A DNA stretch of 64,000 bases. Source: Glyphotaelius pellucidus. Its lineage: Eukaryota; Arthropoda; Insecta; Trichoptera; Limnephilidae. Shown here in pieces: positions 20,783 to 31,249 of the stretch. The DNA is taken from positions 13,492,694 through 13,556,693 of the forward strand of contig OW386563.1 in assembly GCA_936435175.1 (NCBI GenBank), written 5' to 3'. A program made the position numbers and the translations under genes. Within the stretch, counting starts at the first letter, position 1, and each line of letters starts with the position of its first letter. The notes under the pieces were generated by a model. It made no database searches. It was not told where the DNA came from and saw nothing but the letters and a program-made list of their open reading frames with translations.

Positions 20783-20939
20783 AAAGCGATAAGGCTCTTA
20801 TGTTTGGTGAAAGAATTCATGTTCAGTTTTATGAAATCATTTGAGTAAATAAATAATAAAATATTGCAAATAGTATATAAAAAAAAGGTAAATCAGAAAA
20901 ACTCAAGATTTATTGTTAATAAATTTCAAGATTTAAAAG

Positions 20940-21190
20940 AAATAATAAATATGAACTCTTACAATAGTTTCATGTAATTTTTCAATTTAAGTTAGAATTT
21001 GTAATTATTTTAGATAATTTTTAGATTTAACGGGAGGTTGTTGAAATAAGTTATACCTAGATACAGATAGATATTTGGAATGTGCTTGGTATTAAATTTT
21101 GGGATTTTAATATTTTTCTGATATCTTGCTGATAAATTGAATTGTAAGTTATTTAGATGTATTTTTTTGAAGGTTGGTGGAATTGAATAT
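20940..21190 (-). pseudogene. LINE C-terminal relic
   Basis: The minus strand reads KIPKFNTKHIPNIYLYLGIT then YFNNLPLNLKII before stops. The Y.YLGI.YFN.LP motif is the terminal signature of a LINE polymerase. The same family occurs at 27,861-28,365. Confidence 0.6.
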
Positions 21191-21660
21191 TTTTACAGAT
21201 TTTGTCTATTGACCTGTAAGGGGCCAAGGATGAAACGACGTAAATTTCGACGTAATATTTTGTGGGTTTATTTTGTGCTAACGTATATTATATTTACTGA
21301 AACACATTCCTTGAACAATAAACTATGCACAAAAACAACATTACTTGCGTTTATTTGATAAATTGTTAGGTTTTTTGATCTTTTTCACGACGTAGTTTGA
21401 CAGCTCAAATTGCGCGAAAAATGAAGGGTTGATGTCATAGATGAATTTAATAAAAATTATTCCGAGTGGCTAGATGTATTAAGGATATCTTATACGTCAA
21501 TCCAAGCGATTCTGACCTTGTCCTTCATACGTTTTCTTTATACATAAGGGTTCAAATCGCATATAAAAATAAATATAATTGAAAATTTTTACAGGTTGAA
21601 GGTAAATTGAATATACCTTCCCATTTTTATCGCCTTTGCTTTGTACATTTATATTACATA
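21191..21660. other. unassigned spacer
   Basis: AT-rich. Short plus-strand ORF 21,137-21,358 lacks features. No repeat family recognised. Confidence 0.4.
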
Positions 21661-22318
21661 CTAGCTTTTCCGCGCGGCTTCGCTCGCATGGTATTAGGGG
21701 AAATTACTGTAGCGCTTGCACTTATCAATTATCCCCCCCTCCCCTCCCGCATTCCATACATTCATTCCCGGTAAATTCAGTTTTCAAACAGCTCGCGTGC
21801 CACCTAAATTTCACAATGCTAGAGCTCAAAGAAAAAAAGAATTATCCAATTTGGTGCAGTTGTTCGGAATTTATGCGCTTACAAACATTTCGGAGATTTA
21901 TTTTAATTTAAATATGCGGAAGTTTGTACATATAATAAAAAAAACACTACTTATTATACAGTCTAAAATCGTTACAAATTATATTTTTAATGTAGGAACT
22001 CTCATCTGACGTTTATTCCAAAACAAAAGCTTGTCCAAAAACAACAAAATATAATCTAATATTTGAATTTTCTGGAGCAGCAGCCCACCAGCCACAAATA
22101 TATCAACATTATTTCCACGGCAACGATTTGTTTTCTGACGTTTGCAATAACTCGCTTTTGTTAGCGACAGAAAACTTACAACAAATATAATAAATTAATA
22201 GTCCTCGCATATAATTTAGCTTTCTATAGGTGAAAGAGTTTTTAAAATCGTTTTTTTGTTTTATGCGTGAAAACCTAACAAACAAACTCGAGCAGTTTCG
22301 CATTTATAATATTAGTAT
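21661..22318 (-). mobile_element. CTAG-repeat, single-unit copy
   Basis: CTAGCTTTTCCGCGCGGCTT at 21,661 and TTCGCATTTATAATATTAGT at the far end. The inside follows the 44,366 copy: TTAGGGGAAATTACTGTAGC, CATTCCATACATTCATTCCC, TATATCAACATTATTTCCAC, GTTAGCGACAGAAAAC and TTATGCGTGAAAACC. Only one 169-bp-type unit is present. Confidence 0.6.
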
Positions 22319-22544
22319 GGATTTGTAATAAAATACAATATTAAAATTCATCCGTACGTTATTCAAGAAAGAAACACAAACGCACTGAAGAAAACGACCA
22401 ACAGAATTGTAGTATGGGCGTGTCCGTTTTCCTGAATTAGGTCCAAATTTCCCTTGCTTTTGATGATATTGATCAAATGTTTTCAAATATCGACACTCTT
22501 TCTTAAACAAACAGTTTGCAATCATTATAGAGCACAGCCATCAG

Positions 22545-22870
22545 ATTTGAATGCGGTCTTTGTTCAACCGGTATTTCAATTGAAGATGCTCCAAAGAACT
22601 AGCGTCATTGATCTCTTCGGCACCGGAGCAGAGTCGTGAAACATGCCAAACGCGCGCACGACACTTGTACATGGTTGACACAATGTCACACGAGAACAGG
22701 TCGTTCCTACGGCTACAGTTTGCTGGCTTCAGCGTTTCCTCCCTCCTACAGCATGAGTCTCATAAAGACCATGTTTATTCCACTTTTCTTTTAAAATAAC
22801 CTCCATACAGGATCCCCCATAGTTCCACACATGCTCTGAGGAAAATTATTTCTTTATGTGTTTTTTAATA
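22545..22870 (+). pseudogene. LINE-F fragment
   Basis: Includes ACTAGCGTCATTGATCTCTT, CACGAGAACAGGTCGTTCC and TTTCCTCCCTCCTACAGCAT in the same order as 52,935-53,375, with frame breaks throughout. It ends in a weak G/LINE-F tail (CACATGCTCTGAGGAAAATT). Confidence 0.65.
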
Positions 22871-22899
22871 TATTTCGCATGAGTCTTAATTGCTCTCAA

Positions 22900-23075
22900 C
22901 TGTTTGGAGCCAGTAAGTCAATGGCATGACCAATTGAGAAATGTTGTGAAATTGAAGGTAGTGGACAGAGGACGAAGACAGAGAAGAGGAAGGTGGGAAA
23001 GTACTTGACTACTCAGATCAGGTCGTCAAACATGGCTAAAGTCATCATCAAACAGTATTAATATCCTTGCGTCTG
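22900..23075 (-). repeat. SINE body fragment
   Basis: Inverse SINE-body motifs: TTTGGAGCCAGTAAGTCAAT, GTTGTGAAATTGAAGGTAGT, GTGGGAAAGTACTTGACTAC, TCAGATCAGGTCGTCAAACA. No tRNA head. Confidence 0.6.
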
Positions 23076-23119
23076 CATGGTTAAAATTTAAGAACCCGGT
23101 CCCGAATGCATGTCTGATA

Positions 23120-23516
23120 ACGCCATATAACCATCTGTGTACGTGACATTTCAAACAAAGCTGTCGTTGTAATTCGGTTTCGAATTCAAGAATTCTCAGT
23201 TAGTTTTCTCACATGAGAACGGTCAAGTATAAGTATTACGATTTGTAAATTCGAGTATCTCTCCCGATATGGAAAGATTGACGGTAATACCTTTTTAGTT
23301 GTATCACGCGGCAATATATTACATATGACATCATTTCCTGTCCCGGTGATTTGCTATCACTGGATCACAGTGGATCCGAGGAACGGGATATTTTTGGAAC
23401 CAGCTCCTATCGGATTTATAAAATAGTCACTAATACTCTAACTGGGCGAAGTCGAACCAAAAGCCGCTAACAGGGCCTAGCAGCAAAAACCTGCGGAGCG
23501 GGTTTTTAGCTGCTAG
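23120..23516 (+). mobile_element. Helitron-like element end
   Basis: It ends AGCAGCAAAAACC...GGTTTTTAGCTGCTAG with T next. The two arms pair into a hairpin immediately before CTAG, matching Helitron 3' ends. Upstream GGATCCGAGGAACGGGATAT, CCTATCGGATTTATAAAATA and CATCTGTGTACGTGACATTT match the inverted copy at 42,483-42,910. No Rep/helicase gene. The 5' end was not fixed. Confidence 0.65.
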
Positions 23517-23519
23517 TTT

Positions 23520-24205
23520 CAAACTAATGTTTCGATTCTGAATGGTTGTCTTTTACTAGGGCAATTCTGAAAGTATCTATCCCTCTAGATTTAATAAAAA
23601 AAAATAAACCTCAAAAAACATAGTTTTACTATAAAACATATCTGTAGTAGTGAAACCGTTTCAACTGTCCCACACGCTCCTACACATCGAACGGCACGAC
23701 CTTGTTGCGCCATCTCTTGGGCCGGCTGGTAGCCAATTTCATATGGACTGCCATCGGTGATCGACAATGAGCCTATCTGCCGAGTTTCAGCTTGATAGGA
23801 TGTCGGGAAGAGGGTCAATTTCCACTTCATGCATTCAGCCATCCATTCGAGAAAATAAAATCTAAATTCAAAGATTTATTTAATAAAAATCAACAAAGTT
23901 TTTACTATAATTCATCTACTTTCAAATGTCTGAGGATTGAACCTTCCTTCCCAGCGGCTGAGTCAACAAGCCAAACAACTGAATCAAATCCCAATTAAGT
24001 TGGAACAACAGTTATTTTGTATATTAACTGCCGTAATGTCATCCAACATCAGAGTAATATTAAAATACGTCCGCGTGTGTATGCGCGAGTGCCACCAATA
24101 GTTTATGGAATGCATTGTCATCTACAGTCTATTTTCCGAATTTCAGCTCGATCGGATGTCGGAAAACGGGTTAATTTGGATATCCAAGATGTGCATAATT
24201 TCTTT
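23520..24205. repeat. diverged repeat with TTTCAGCTCGATCGGATGTC
   Basis: CTGCCGAGTTTCAGCTTGAT with GGATGTCGGGAAG (23,775-23,820), a second form at 24,130-24,200 and a third at 24,620-24,690 share the order GAATGCATTG, CCGAATTTCAGCTCGATCGG, ATCCAAGATGTGCAT. Such phrases are common in LINE 3' ends. No ORF is credible. Confidence 0.45.
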
Positions 24206-24515
24206 TTTACACTAGTTCCACACAGGAGGTACATGAATCTATCCCTCCCACTGCGGTGCAAGGCGATGTACTGAGAGAGTCCTGTTGGAAAGGTCAAAAG
24301 TCTTCTTCAACCAGTCTCTCCCGATCTGGCCTGCACTCAGTTGGTGGGCAGACGCATCGCCGCCAAGATCCGGACTAATCTCACCCCATGAATCCCAGCA
24401 CCCCTGCTAATTCACCAAATATAGCGAACCACTTGGGGTGACCTACGGCAGAGGCGTTGGTTATCCAATAAATGATTTCCGGGGCGACGGTACCCATACC
24501 CGTTTCCAAAATCGA
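24206..24515 (+). repeat. G-element, partly deleted
   Basis: CTAGTTCCACACAGGAGG, then directly ATCTATCCCTCCCACTGCGG, CAACCAGTCTCTCCCGATC, CACCAAATATAGCGAACCAC, GGTTATCCAATAAATG and CCCATACCCGTTTCC. The hairpin part is missing. It separates two copies of the 23,520-type repeat. Confidence 0.7.
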
Positions 24516-24699
24516 GAGGCGGGTGGACCTTTTCTACGAAATGTGCGATATGTCTGCGAGTGTGTGCGTGAGCTCCAACAAAAGTTGACAGAATGCATTG
24601 TTATAGACAACGATTCTATCTGCCGAATTTCAGCTCGATCGGATGTCGATAAATGGTCTTATTTGGACATCCAAGATGTGCATTGTGCATTCATTCATT

Positions 24700-25050
24700 T
24701 ACGAAAACAAAATCAAAATCCAAATAGATGTATTTAAAAACAACAATTTTACTGGCCCATCTTATTTCAATAGGCGACTTAGGTTTTCTTTCAATTCATT
24801 GAACACCACACTTGAGATTATTAGTTCAGTTCATAAATCATTAAATAAAACACGTAGATTCCCGGAAAGGTGAAAATGTAATTTTATTTACTCTAACCAG
24901 AAAATTCCGACTCACATTAAATTATTCCTAACAATGTGATATTGTGTTTACGATTTTCAGCAATTTCGTTAAGGCATTACCTGTATCCTGTGTCCATAGA
25001 AATAAGTCACGCCAGGTGGGGCCTTCTTTATAGGAATGAATATAGCGTAA
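24700..25050. other. unassigned spacer before FB15 copy 2
   Basis: AT-rich, no gene. 24,936-25,040 contains TTTCGTTAAGGCATTACCTG and CACGCCAGGTGGGGCC, which I did not find elsewhere in the window. Confidence 0.4.
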
Positions 25051-25217
25051 GGGTTCCGCGACTTTTCGTCCTGCGACAAAATACCCCTCGACAAAATATC
25101 CCAGACAAACTATTCGACGTACAAAACATCCTCAGTTAAATATCCTGCAGAAAAAACATCCCCAAAAAAATAACTACTAAAACCTAACCTAACCCCATCT
25201 AACATAACCTAACCTAA

Positions 25218-25318
25218 CTAACTAACTAACTAACTAAACATCTCGCCGTTTCTCCGCAGGGGTAGGCAGAGAGAACGGGCCGCCAAACAACTCGGTCTTG
25301 GCACACCCTCTTTGCCTA
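25218..25318 (-). repeat. RTE-tail fragment in FB15 core
   Basis: TAACTAACTAACTAACTAAA and CGCCGTTTCTCCGCAGGGGT, GCCGCCAAACAACTCGGTCT match the minus-strand RTE-tail. CCTAA repeats resume on the far side, so it is an insertion into the core. Confidence 0.7.
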
Positions 25319-25483
25319 ACCTAACCAAACCAAACCCAACCTAACCTAATCTAACCTAACAAAAAATGGGACAAAAATAATTTGGACAATAAATTATTTT
25401 AAAAAAATAATAAAATGTAAAATAAGGTTAGGTTAGGTTTTAGTAGATATTTTGTTGGAGGATGTTTTGTCCGTAGGATATTT

Positions 25484-26078
25484 TGTCCTTGAGATTTTAT
25501 GTCGAGGGATATGAGGAACAACTCCAACAATTTCATTTTACAACCCTGGTAAAAAGAAGACAATTTGCTGACTTAATATGTTTATATAAAATTATTCATG
25601 ACAAGCTTCGAACCACTCATTGTCTGAGCAATATTAATATAAAAGTTCCTAATAGACGCAATTTAAGGAGTCATAATACATTCCATCTTGAATTATTTAA
25701 TAACAATATTGCATTCTTCAATCCACTGTCTCGAATGTGTCGTCTATATAATACCATTGAATGTGATCATGTAGATATTTATGCAAACAGTCTTACATAT
25801 TTCAAAAGGCAAATTAACAATCTTCTACCATGATATATCATGGAGAACAATTATGTGACTGCTCTATTATCATTTTATTTTTATTATCTTTCTGTTTTAT
25901 ATTTGAAATTACTATGTTTTATATTTTCTTTTGTACCTAGTAACAAGTAAACACTGATTATGCATGCTGTGAACATTTATAATTGGAGTGTTAATACCTA
26001 TGTACTTCTCAATGGCAATTTTATAACTATAATAAATGTTAACATTCTGTAAATGTTTCCAACAATAAATAAATAAAT
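25484..26078 (+). pseudogene. LINE 3' end inserted in FB15
   Basis: Open to the TGA at about 25,831, reading VKRRQFADLICLYKIIHDKL then NRRNLRSHNTFHLE then NPLSRMCRLYNTIECDHVDI. This is the C-terminal part of a Jockey/CR1-like polymerase. It is followed by a 3' UTR and an AATAAATAAATAAAATA tail at 26,063-26,078. The first ten or so codons of the ORF belong to FB15, giving a chimeric start. A shorter copy is at 35,955-36,410. Confidence 0.75.
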
Positions 26079-27042
26079 AAAATATTTTGTCGGTGTATAT
26101 TGTGTCGGGGATATTTTGTCGGTGTATATTGTGTCGGGGATATTTTGTCGGTGTATATTGTGTCGGGGATATTTTGTTGGTGTATATTGTGTCGGGGATA
26201 TTTTGTCGGTGTATATTGTGTCGGGGATATTTTGTCGGTGTATATTGTGTCGGGGATATTTTGTCGGTGTATATTGTGTCGGGGATATTTTGTCGGTGTA
26301 TATTGTGTCGGGGATATTTTGTCGGTGTATATTGTGTCGGGGATATTTTGTCGGTGTATATTGTGTCGGGGATATTTTGTCGGTGTATATTGTGTCGGGG
26401 ATATTTTGTCGGTGTATATTGTGTCGGGGATATTTTGTCGGTGTATATTGTGTCGGGGATATTTTGTCGGTGTATATTGTGTCGGGGATATTTTGTCGGT
26501 GTATATTGTGTCGGGGATATTTTGTCGGTGTATATTGTGTCGGGGATATTTTGTCGGTGTATATTGTGTCGGGGATATTTTGTCGGTGTATATTGTGCCG
26601 GGGATATTTTGTCGGTGTATATTGTGTCGGGGATATTTTGTCGGTGTATATTGTGTCGGGGATATTTTGTCGGTGTATATTGTGTCGGGGATATTTTGTC
26701 GGTGTATATTGTGTCGGGGATATTTTGTCGGTGTATATTGTGTCGGGGATATTTTGTCGGTGTATATTGTGTCGGGGATATTTTGTCGGTGTATATTGTG
26801 TCGGGGATATTTTGTCGGTGTATATTGTGTCGGGGATATTTTGTCGGTGTATATTGTGTCAGGAATATTTTGTCGGTGTATATTGTGTCGGGGATATTTT
26901 GTCGGTGTATATTGTGCCGTGGATATTTTGTCGGAGTATATTGTGTCGGGGATATTTTGTCGATGTATATTGTGTCGGGGATATTTTGTCGGTGTATATT
27001 GTGCCGGGGATATTTTGTCGGAGTAAATTGTGTCGGGGATAT
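26079..27042 (+). repeat. 29-bp minisatellite in FB15 arm (about 33 units)
   Basis: Unit TGTGTCGGGGATATTTTGTC plus GGTGTATAT, repeating at 29 bp (e.g. 26,101 and 26,130). It is two half-units of 15 and 14 bp, related to the 15-bp unit of the other copies. Most units are identical; variants (TGCCG, CAGGAAT, GGAGTAT) cluster at the right end. The unit has no stop codon on this strand, so all three frames stay open for over 300 codons; this is not coding. Confidence 0.95.
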
Positions 27043-27044
27043 TT

Positions 27045-27860
27045 TATTTATTTATTTATTTATTTAAACAATAATAATAACATTTATAATATTATTACCT
27101 AGGTTTACATAATAATTAATTTTATGGTTCTACTACTCCATAAGTTGAGCTCTAGGAGCTCGTGTTTAAGGGAGGAGTATTTACATGCATAAAAAAAGAC
27201 AATGTTCTGAGAAGTATGTATACAATGATCAAAGACTTAAATGTCTTGAATGAAATAAATATACAAATACTTTTTGACATAGATATAAAAATCAATAACA
27301 ATAATACTTTTTTTTTATTAGACGTTAATTAATTAAGGGTACAATATATCGTTATCCAATTTCAGGGACTTAATTTGATTTTTAAATTGTTCATATTTCA
27401 ATATTTCTGTTACATTTATTTTGTTTTTGGATAATAATATATTGTACCATCTCACACCTAAATATAAATAGTGGTGTTGAGCCGTGGTCGTTCTAAGCAT
27501 AGGTATGGCTATTAAGCCATTAGTTTTGAATCTATTGCTTATGCTATCTGAGGGATGTATTTTTTGGATGAAATATTCTTTGTAGATTTGATATAATGCG
27601 TTTCTCTTATACAATTCTGTGACAGTTGGCACATTAAATTTCCGAAATATCTCTAAAGTAGGGAAGTCGTATGGTTTCCTAAGGATGATTTTAATAATTA
27701 TTCTTTGTATTATAATTATGGGCTGTAAGGAAATCTTAAAGGCCCCTCCCCAACCAATAATGCCGTACTGTAATAAGGACTGAATTAATGCATAATAGAC
27801 AATTTTGATAGTTTTCTTGTTTAAAATGTTTCGTATGGTATTATAGGTTTTTATTTTTAT
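27045..27860 (-). pseudogene. LINE C-terminal part and tail inserted in the minisatellite
   Basis: Minus-strand open part 27,632-27,333 reads VTELYKRNALYQIYKEYFIQ then LRTTTAQHHYLYLGVRWYNI. Upstream of it in the same strand is YGIIGWGGAFKISLQPI and a KPYDFPTLEIF-like string. Together they match the post-polymerase region of CR1/Jockey LINEs (YGI..WG, then R....Q....Y...Y). The tail is the ATTTATTTATTTATTTAAAC run at 27,045-27,065 (inverse AAATAAATAAAT). 5' truncated. Confidence 0.75.
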
Positions 27861-28365
27861 TTAATATAGATATATAAGTTTACAGTGGGTTAATATAAAT
27901 TACATATTGGTTCAGAAATTCTTTAAAATTGCAGTCTCACCAAAGAAGAAGCTAGTTCTTGTGCTTGATGAGCGAGTTACACTAATTATAACAGAAATAG
28001 AATAACATTATGCAATAGGTAAGTATATAATGGGAACAATTGAAACTTCTGGATCATCTATATGTGAAGATGTACATACAATGGAATATGGTTACATACT
28101 AAAATATTGTGCACTTTAGAGAAATTCGAAAAATCTAAATTAAATGGAAATAAATATAGATTGCCAATAAATAGAAAGAAAGATAAAAACAGGTAATTAT
28201 TTAATTAATTATTCCTGATGAAGTGTTGCTTCAGTTTGAGTTTCAGTTTATTGAGGTCTTTGATTTTTTTTTATTTCAATCGGAAGATTGTTGAAATACT
28301 TTATTCCAAAATAAATGTAATTGTTTTGCATTAGTTTGGTATTAAATTTTGGTTATAGAATACAT
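27861..28365 (-). pseudogene. second LINE 3' end inserted in FB15
   Basis: The minus strand near 28,345-28,225 reads FNTKLMQNNYIYFGIKYFNN then LPIEIKK. This is the same terminal motif as 20,940-21,190. The FB15 repeat resumes at about 28,370. No intact ORF. Confidence 0.6.
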
Positions 28366-28489
28366 AGATAAGTTTTGTCGGAGTATATTGTGTCGGGGAT
28401 ATTTTGTCGGAGTATATTGTGTCGGGGATATTTTGTCGGAGTATATTGTGTCGGGGATATTTTGTCGCGGGATGTAAACACGCGGTACC

Positions 28490-29410
28490 TGGCGTTAGCC
28501 ACAGAATGTGCGTTTTTTTAATTACCGTGACGATTCACGTTTACGGTACCGTGACGGCAAAAGGGCGATAAACATAAGACCTTAATCGCTATATTGCTGC
28601 AGCTCTTTTAAAATATGACATACACAATGTACGTAATGTTTCTTCCAAAGAAAAAAACGCCAGCATTTTTTGCTTTTCTCTCACACCGCATCCTGACGAC
28701 TCCGTAGACCTGTATAATTATTTTGAAGTATGGAATATAGTTACAAGAATAATATTGAATTGTGATTGAATTCCAAAAATTCAAAAACGTCTAATGTCAA
28801 TGCGCTGATGGTTTTGCCTTTGTTCTTAAAGCTATAATGCTGCTTCTGTAAGCTATAATCTGTCTTTTTTTTTATTAGAAAAAAAGTAAATATTTTCAAT
28901 AAATAGATAATATATTACATTTCATATCAGACTTTTTTTGGTTACCCAATTAGTAGAGAAATATTCTCGGGTCTAACTGGGGAGCTAGTCTATGTAATTA
29001 TATATAAAGATAATAAATAATATGCATAGTTACAAAAATTGAAAAATAAGATTTTCAAAAATACTGTGAAATATTACAAAAATATTGTACAATAAGAAAA
29101 TAACATATAATTAAAGAAATAATAGCAACATATCTGAATATATCTGAAAATCATCGATAAAAGCGAGTCAATCTTCTCTTTTAAAAATACAACGAAAGTT
29201 TTTTTTTAAATTTAGAATAGTTTTTCTCACTTTTTATTGTATCCGGTAAGTGTTGCATGCTAAATAACAACAGTCGAAAATTAAACAAACGGTGAACGTA
29301 TCTACATCTCGAAAATTAAAATAAAACAAAAATTGTTAATTAAAGCAATTCGATTGGCTAAATTTAAAATTAAAAACTATCGTTTTACGTTAGAACACAA
29401 CTTTATAACT
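28490..29410. repeat. H-repeat copy 2, split, with AT-rich insert
   Basis: 28,620-28,870 matches 1,985-2,200 (CTCTCTCACACCGCATCCTG-like, CCGTAGACCTGTATAAT, ATTCAAAAACGTCTAATGTC, GCTGATGGTTTTGCC). AAATAACAACAGTCGAAAAT near 29,262 appears to be its continuation. The part between (28,880-29,250) is AT-rich and resembles a LINE tail. The first 130 bp are unassigned. Confidence 0.5.
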
Positions 29411-29416
29411 AATAAC

Positions 29417-29629
29417 TAGTAGGCGGCAGGCGGAGGCAAAAACATTGGGAATGTAAGACGAGCGATATGCTGAAATAGGCCAAAACCAAATGATCTTTTA
29501 TCTTTTATAGCTAAGTCTGTTGGCCGTATTATACAAATTAAACCGGTCAAATAACGATAGCTTAATTGTTTTGCCTTTAATAATTAGCGGCTATGGAATT
29601 TTTATTTTGCCTCCGCATTCCGCCTCCTA
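29417..29629. mobile_element. 213-bp MITE with perfect 8-bp duplication (hAT-like)
   Basis: The left end is TAGTAGGCGGCAGGCGGAGG; the right end read inward is TAGTAGGAGGCGGAATGCGG, both continuing to AGGCAAAA. Flanks CTAATAAC occur at 29,409-29,416 and 29,630-29,637. The 8-bp duplication indicates a hAT-type transposase in trans. The inside holds GCTGAAATAGGCCAAAACC, also seen in the 18,274 MITE. Confidence 0.85.
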
Positions 29630-29637
29630 CTAATAAC

Positions 29638-30045
29638 TAACCAACCATCACGCTGTTTCCCGCAGGGGTAAGCAGAAAGGACGGACCGCCAAACAACTCT
29701 ATCTTGGCACACATTCCTTGCCTCGTTCACATTCATACATCGCCTCATACATGCTCTTCTATTATTCTGACTCTTGGTATGGCCCGACTCAAGTAACTGG
29801 TTCACATGGGCGTTCCATGTCTTTCTCAGGCGTCCCCGACTTCTTCTGCCATTCACATTTGCGTGATATATTCTCCTTTCACTCCTTTCCACGTTCATTC
29901 GCTCTACATGCCCAAACCAAATTTCTTAATTTTACTCATTACGACATCAGCCTTGCATTATTTGCGAATCTCCCTGCTTCTAACACGATCATAAATAGTT
30001 TTGCCACACGTACGCCTCAGCGTTCTCATTTCGGGGTAGATCTAA
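29638..30045 (-). pseudogene. RTE-like LINE 3' end
   Basis: Minus-strand frame reads MNVERSERRIYHANVNGRRS then GRLRKTWNAHVNQLLESG then NNRRACMRRCMNVNEARNVC then VVWRSVLSAYPCG. Upstream (toward 30,045) lies a VWQNY...-type degenerate part. GR.R+TW after a basic linker and the conserved CM+RCMN end define the family also seen at 36,745 and 54,570. The TAACTAACC tail abuts the 8-bp duplication of the MITE at 29,629. Confidence 0.8.
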
Positions 30046-30049
30046 TGAA

Positions 30050-30150
30050 CAAAAAAAAAATTTTTTTCCTTATTTGTTTTTGGGGTGTTATGGTTTTTGG
30101 GGTAGCGCAACATGGCATAACACCTCAAAACCAAATAACAAAAAAATGAA
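30050..30150. repeat. short hairpin repeat
   Basis: TTGTTTTTGGGGTGTTATGG and its inverse GGCATAACACCTCAAAACCA lie 30 bp apart, ending in A and T runs. A related TTTTTGGGGTGTTTTGCCG is in the SINE tail at 20,140. GTCGTAT-type short repeats follow at 30,178-30,215. Confidence 0.55.
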
Positions 30151-30295
30151 AATCTAAAAACTTACCAAAAACAATCTTGTCGTATCGTATGTCGTATGTC
30201 GTATCGTCATATATGTAAGTATTTGGTATCTTCTGTTCGATTTTGTCGTACATATTACGACAAAATAGAACATTTTATAGAAAATTTACAAATTT

Positions 30296-30500
30296 TGGAA
30301 GATACTCTCTGGTGTAAGACCACCATTCAGAATTGAAATGCTGCTAGAAATGGATTCAGCCGTGTTTGATGACCAGATCTGAATGGCCAGGTACTTCCCC
30401 ACCTTCCGCTTCCCCGTCTCCTTCCCCTCCCCGCTACCTTCAACCTCACGACATACCCCATTTGGGAATGCCGGTGACCGGACAACTCGGAATGAAACCA
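30296..30500 (+). repeat. SINE body without head
   Basis: GGAAGATACTCTCTGGTGTA, AGACCACCATTCAGAATTGA, GACCAGATCTGAATGGCC, GACATACCCCATTTGGG. It matches 19,860-20,060. Confidence 0.75.
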
Positions 30501-30504
30501 ACTC

Positions 30505-31085
30505 AGAACCATCTCAGATAAGTCATTTAGAATGATAAAAAATAAATATAAAAAATTGGTTAAATAGGTGACGTTAGGTTAGGGTTATCAGCTAATTTAA
30601 ATTTATTTTTTTCATAGCTTTAAGTGACTTTTCAAGGAGGTGTTGAGTTGACTTTATTTTCAGTTGGCATGGAACCGGGAATGCTATAGTCTCACTGTCT
30701 CTAAACGGGAGCAGCTGTCTTGTGAGATATTCACATAAAAAAAAGAATTGTTCTAATTTAATAATATCGAAATAATTTAATTACGTACTAATCAATATTA
30801 AGTACGTGTAACATTTTTTAAAGCAAAAATAAATAAAACAGCTCACATCCGTTCTAGATATTTGATATATATACCTTTTGATTACAAAAATAAATTTTCA
30901 GTTTGTTTGGGTATTTTGATCCCAAATCCAAATTTAAGATTTGTATGAAACGGGCCGAAAAGGGCAGCGCAGTCGTTCCACTTAATCTGATTAAATAATG
31001 CAATTTTTTTTCTACAGAAATTTCAATTCCATTTTGTCATAAGGTCAATTTTTATCGATGTTTTTTCGCGATTTTTAAATTAATA
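30505..31085. other. unassigned, containing one inverted-repeat arm
   Basis: 30,830-30,962 is a copy of the 18,440-18,545 arm. The rest is AT-rich without a gene. Confidence 0.5.
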
Positions 31086-31089
31086 AATT

Positions 31090-31245
31090 TTAAAATAACT
31101 GTACAGATTAGAGTCAGAATGACAAACAAATATTTATGAGACGATGTATGAATGTAAATGAATCAACTTATGTTCCAACACCGAGTAGTTTGGAAGTATT
31201 TTTGCGTATCCCTACGCGAAACGGTGTTCTGGTTAGTTAGTTAAA
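31090..31245 (+). pseudogene. RTE-tail fragment
   Basis: TTAGAGTCAGAATGACAAAC, ATGAGACGATGTATGAATGT, then GTTCTGGTTAGTTAGTTA. This is the last 120 bp of the RTE-like LINE with decayed codons and a (GTTA)n tail. Confidence 0.65.
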
Positions 31246-31249
31246 AAAA

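Larger units (their letters stand above)
25052..28489. mobile_element. FB15 foldback element, copy 2, with nested insertions
   Basis: The left end is GGTTCCGCGACTTTTCGTCC followed by GCGACAAAATA; the right end read inward is GGTACCGCGTGTTTACATCC followed by CGCGACAAAATA. Flanks TAGCGTAAG (25,043-25,051) and TGGCGTTAG (28,490-28,498) agree at 7 of 9 bases, fitting an old 9-bp duplication. The core (about 25,150-25,475) has CCTAA repeats on the left and GGTTAGGTTAGG on the right. The right arm is a 29-bp array plus a remnant at 28,370-28,470. Several LINE 3' ends are inserted within. Minisatellite TIRs and 9-bp duplications recall Drosophila FB elements and Mutator-type transposons; no transposase is seen. 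Confidence 0.75.

Noticed and set aside
26087..27102. Three overlapping ORFs of 308-328 codons
   Set aside because: The 29-bp unit lacks stop codons in every plus frame, so all three frames stay open by default. The proteins are pure repeats.
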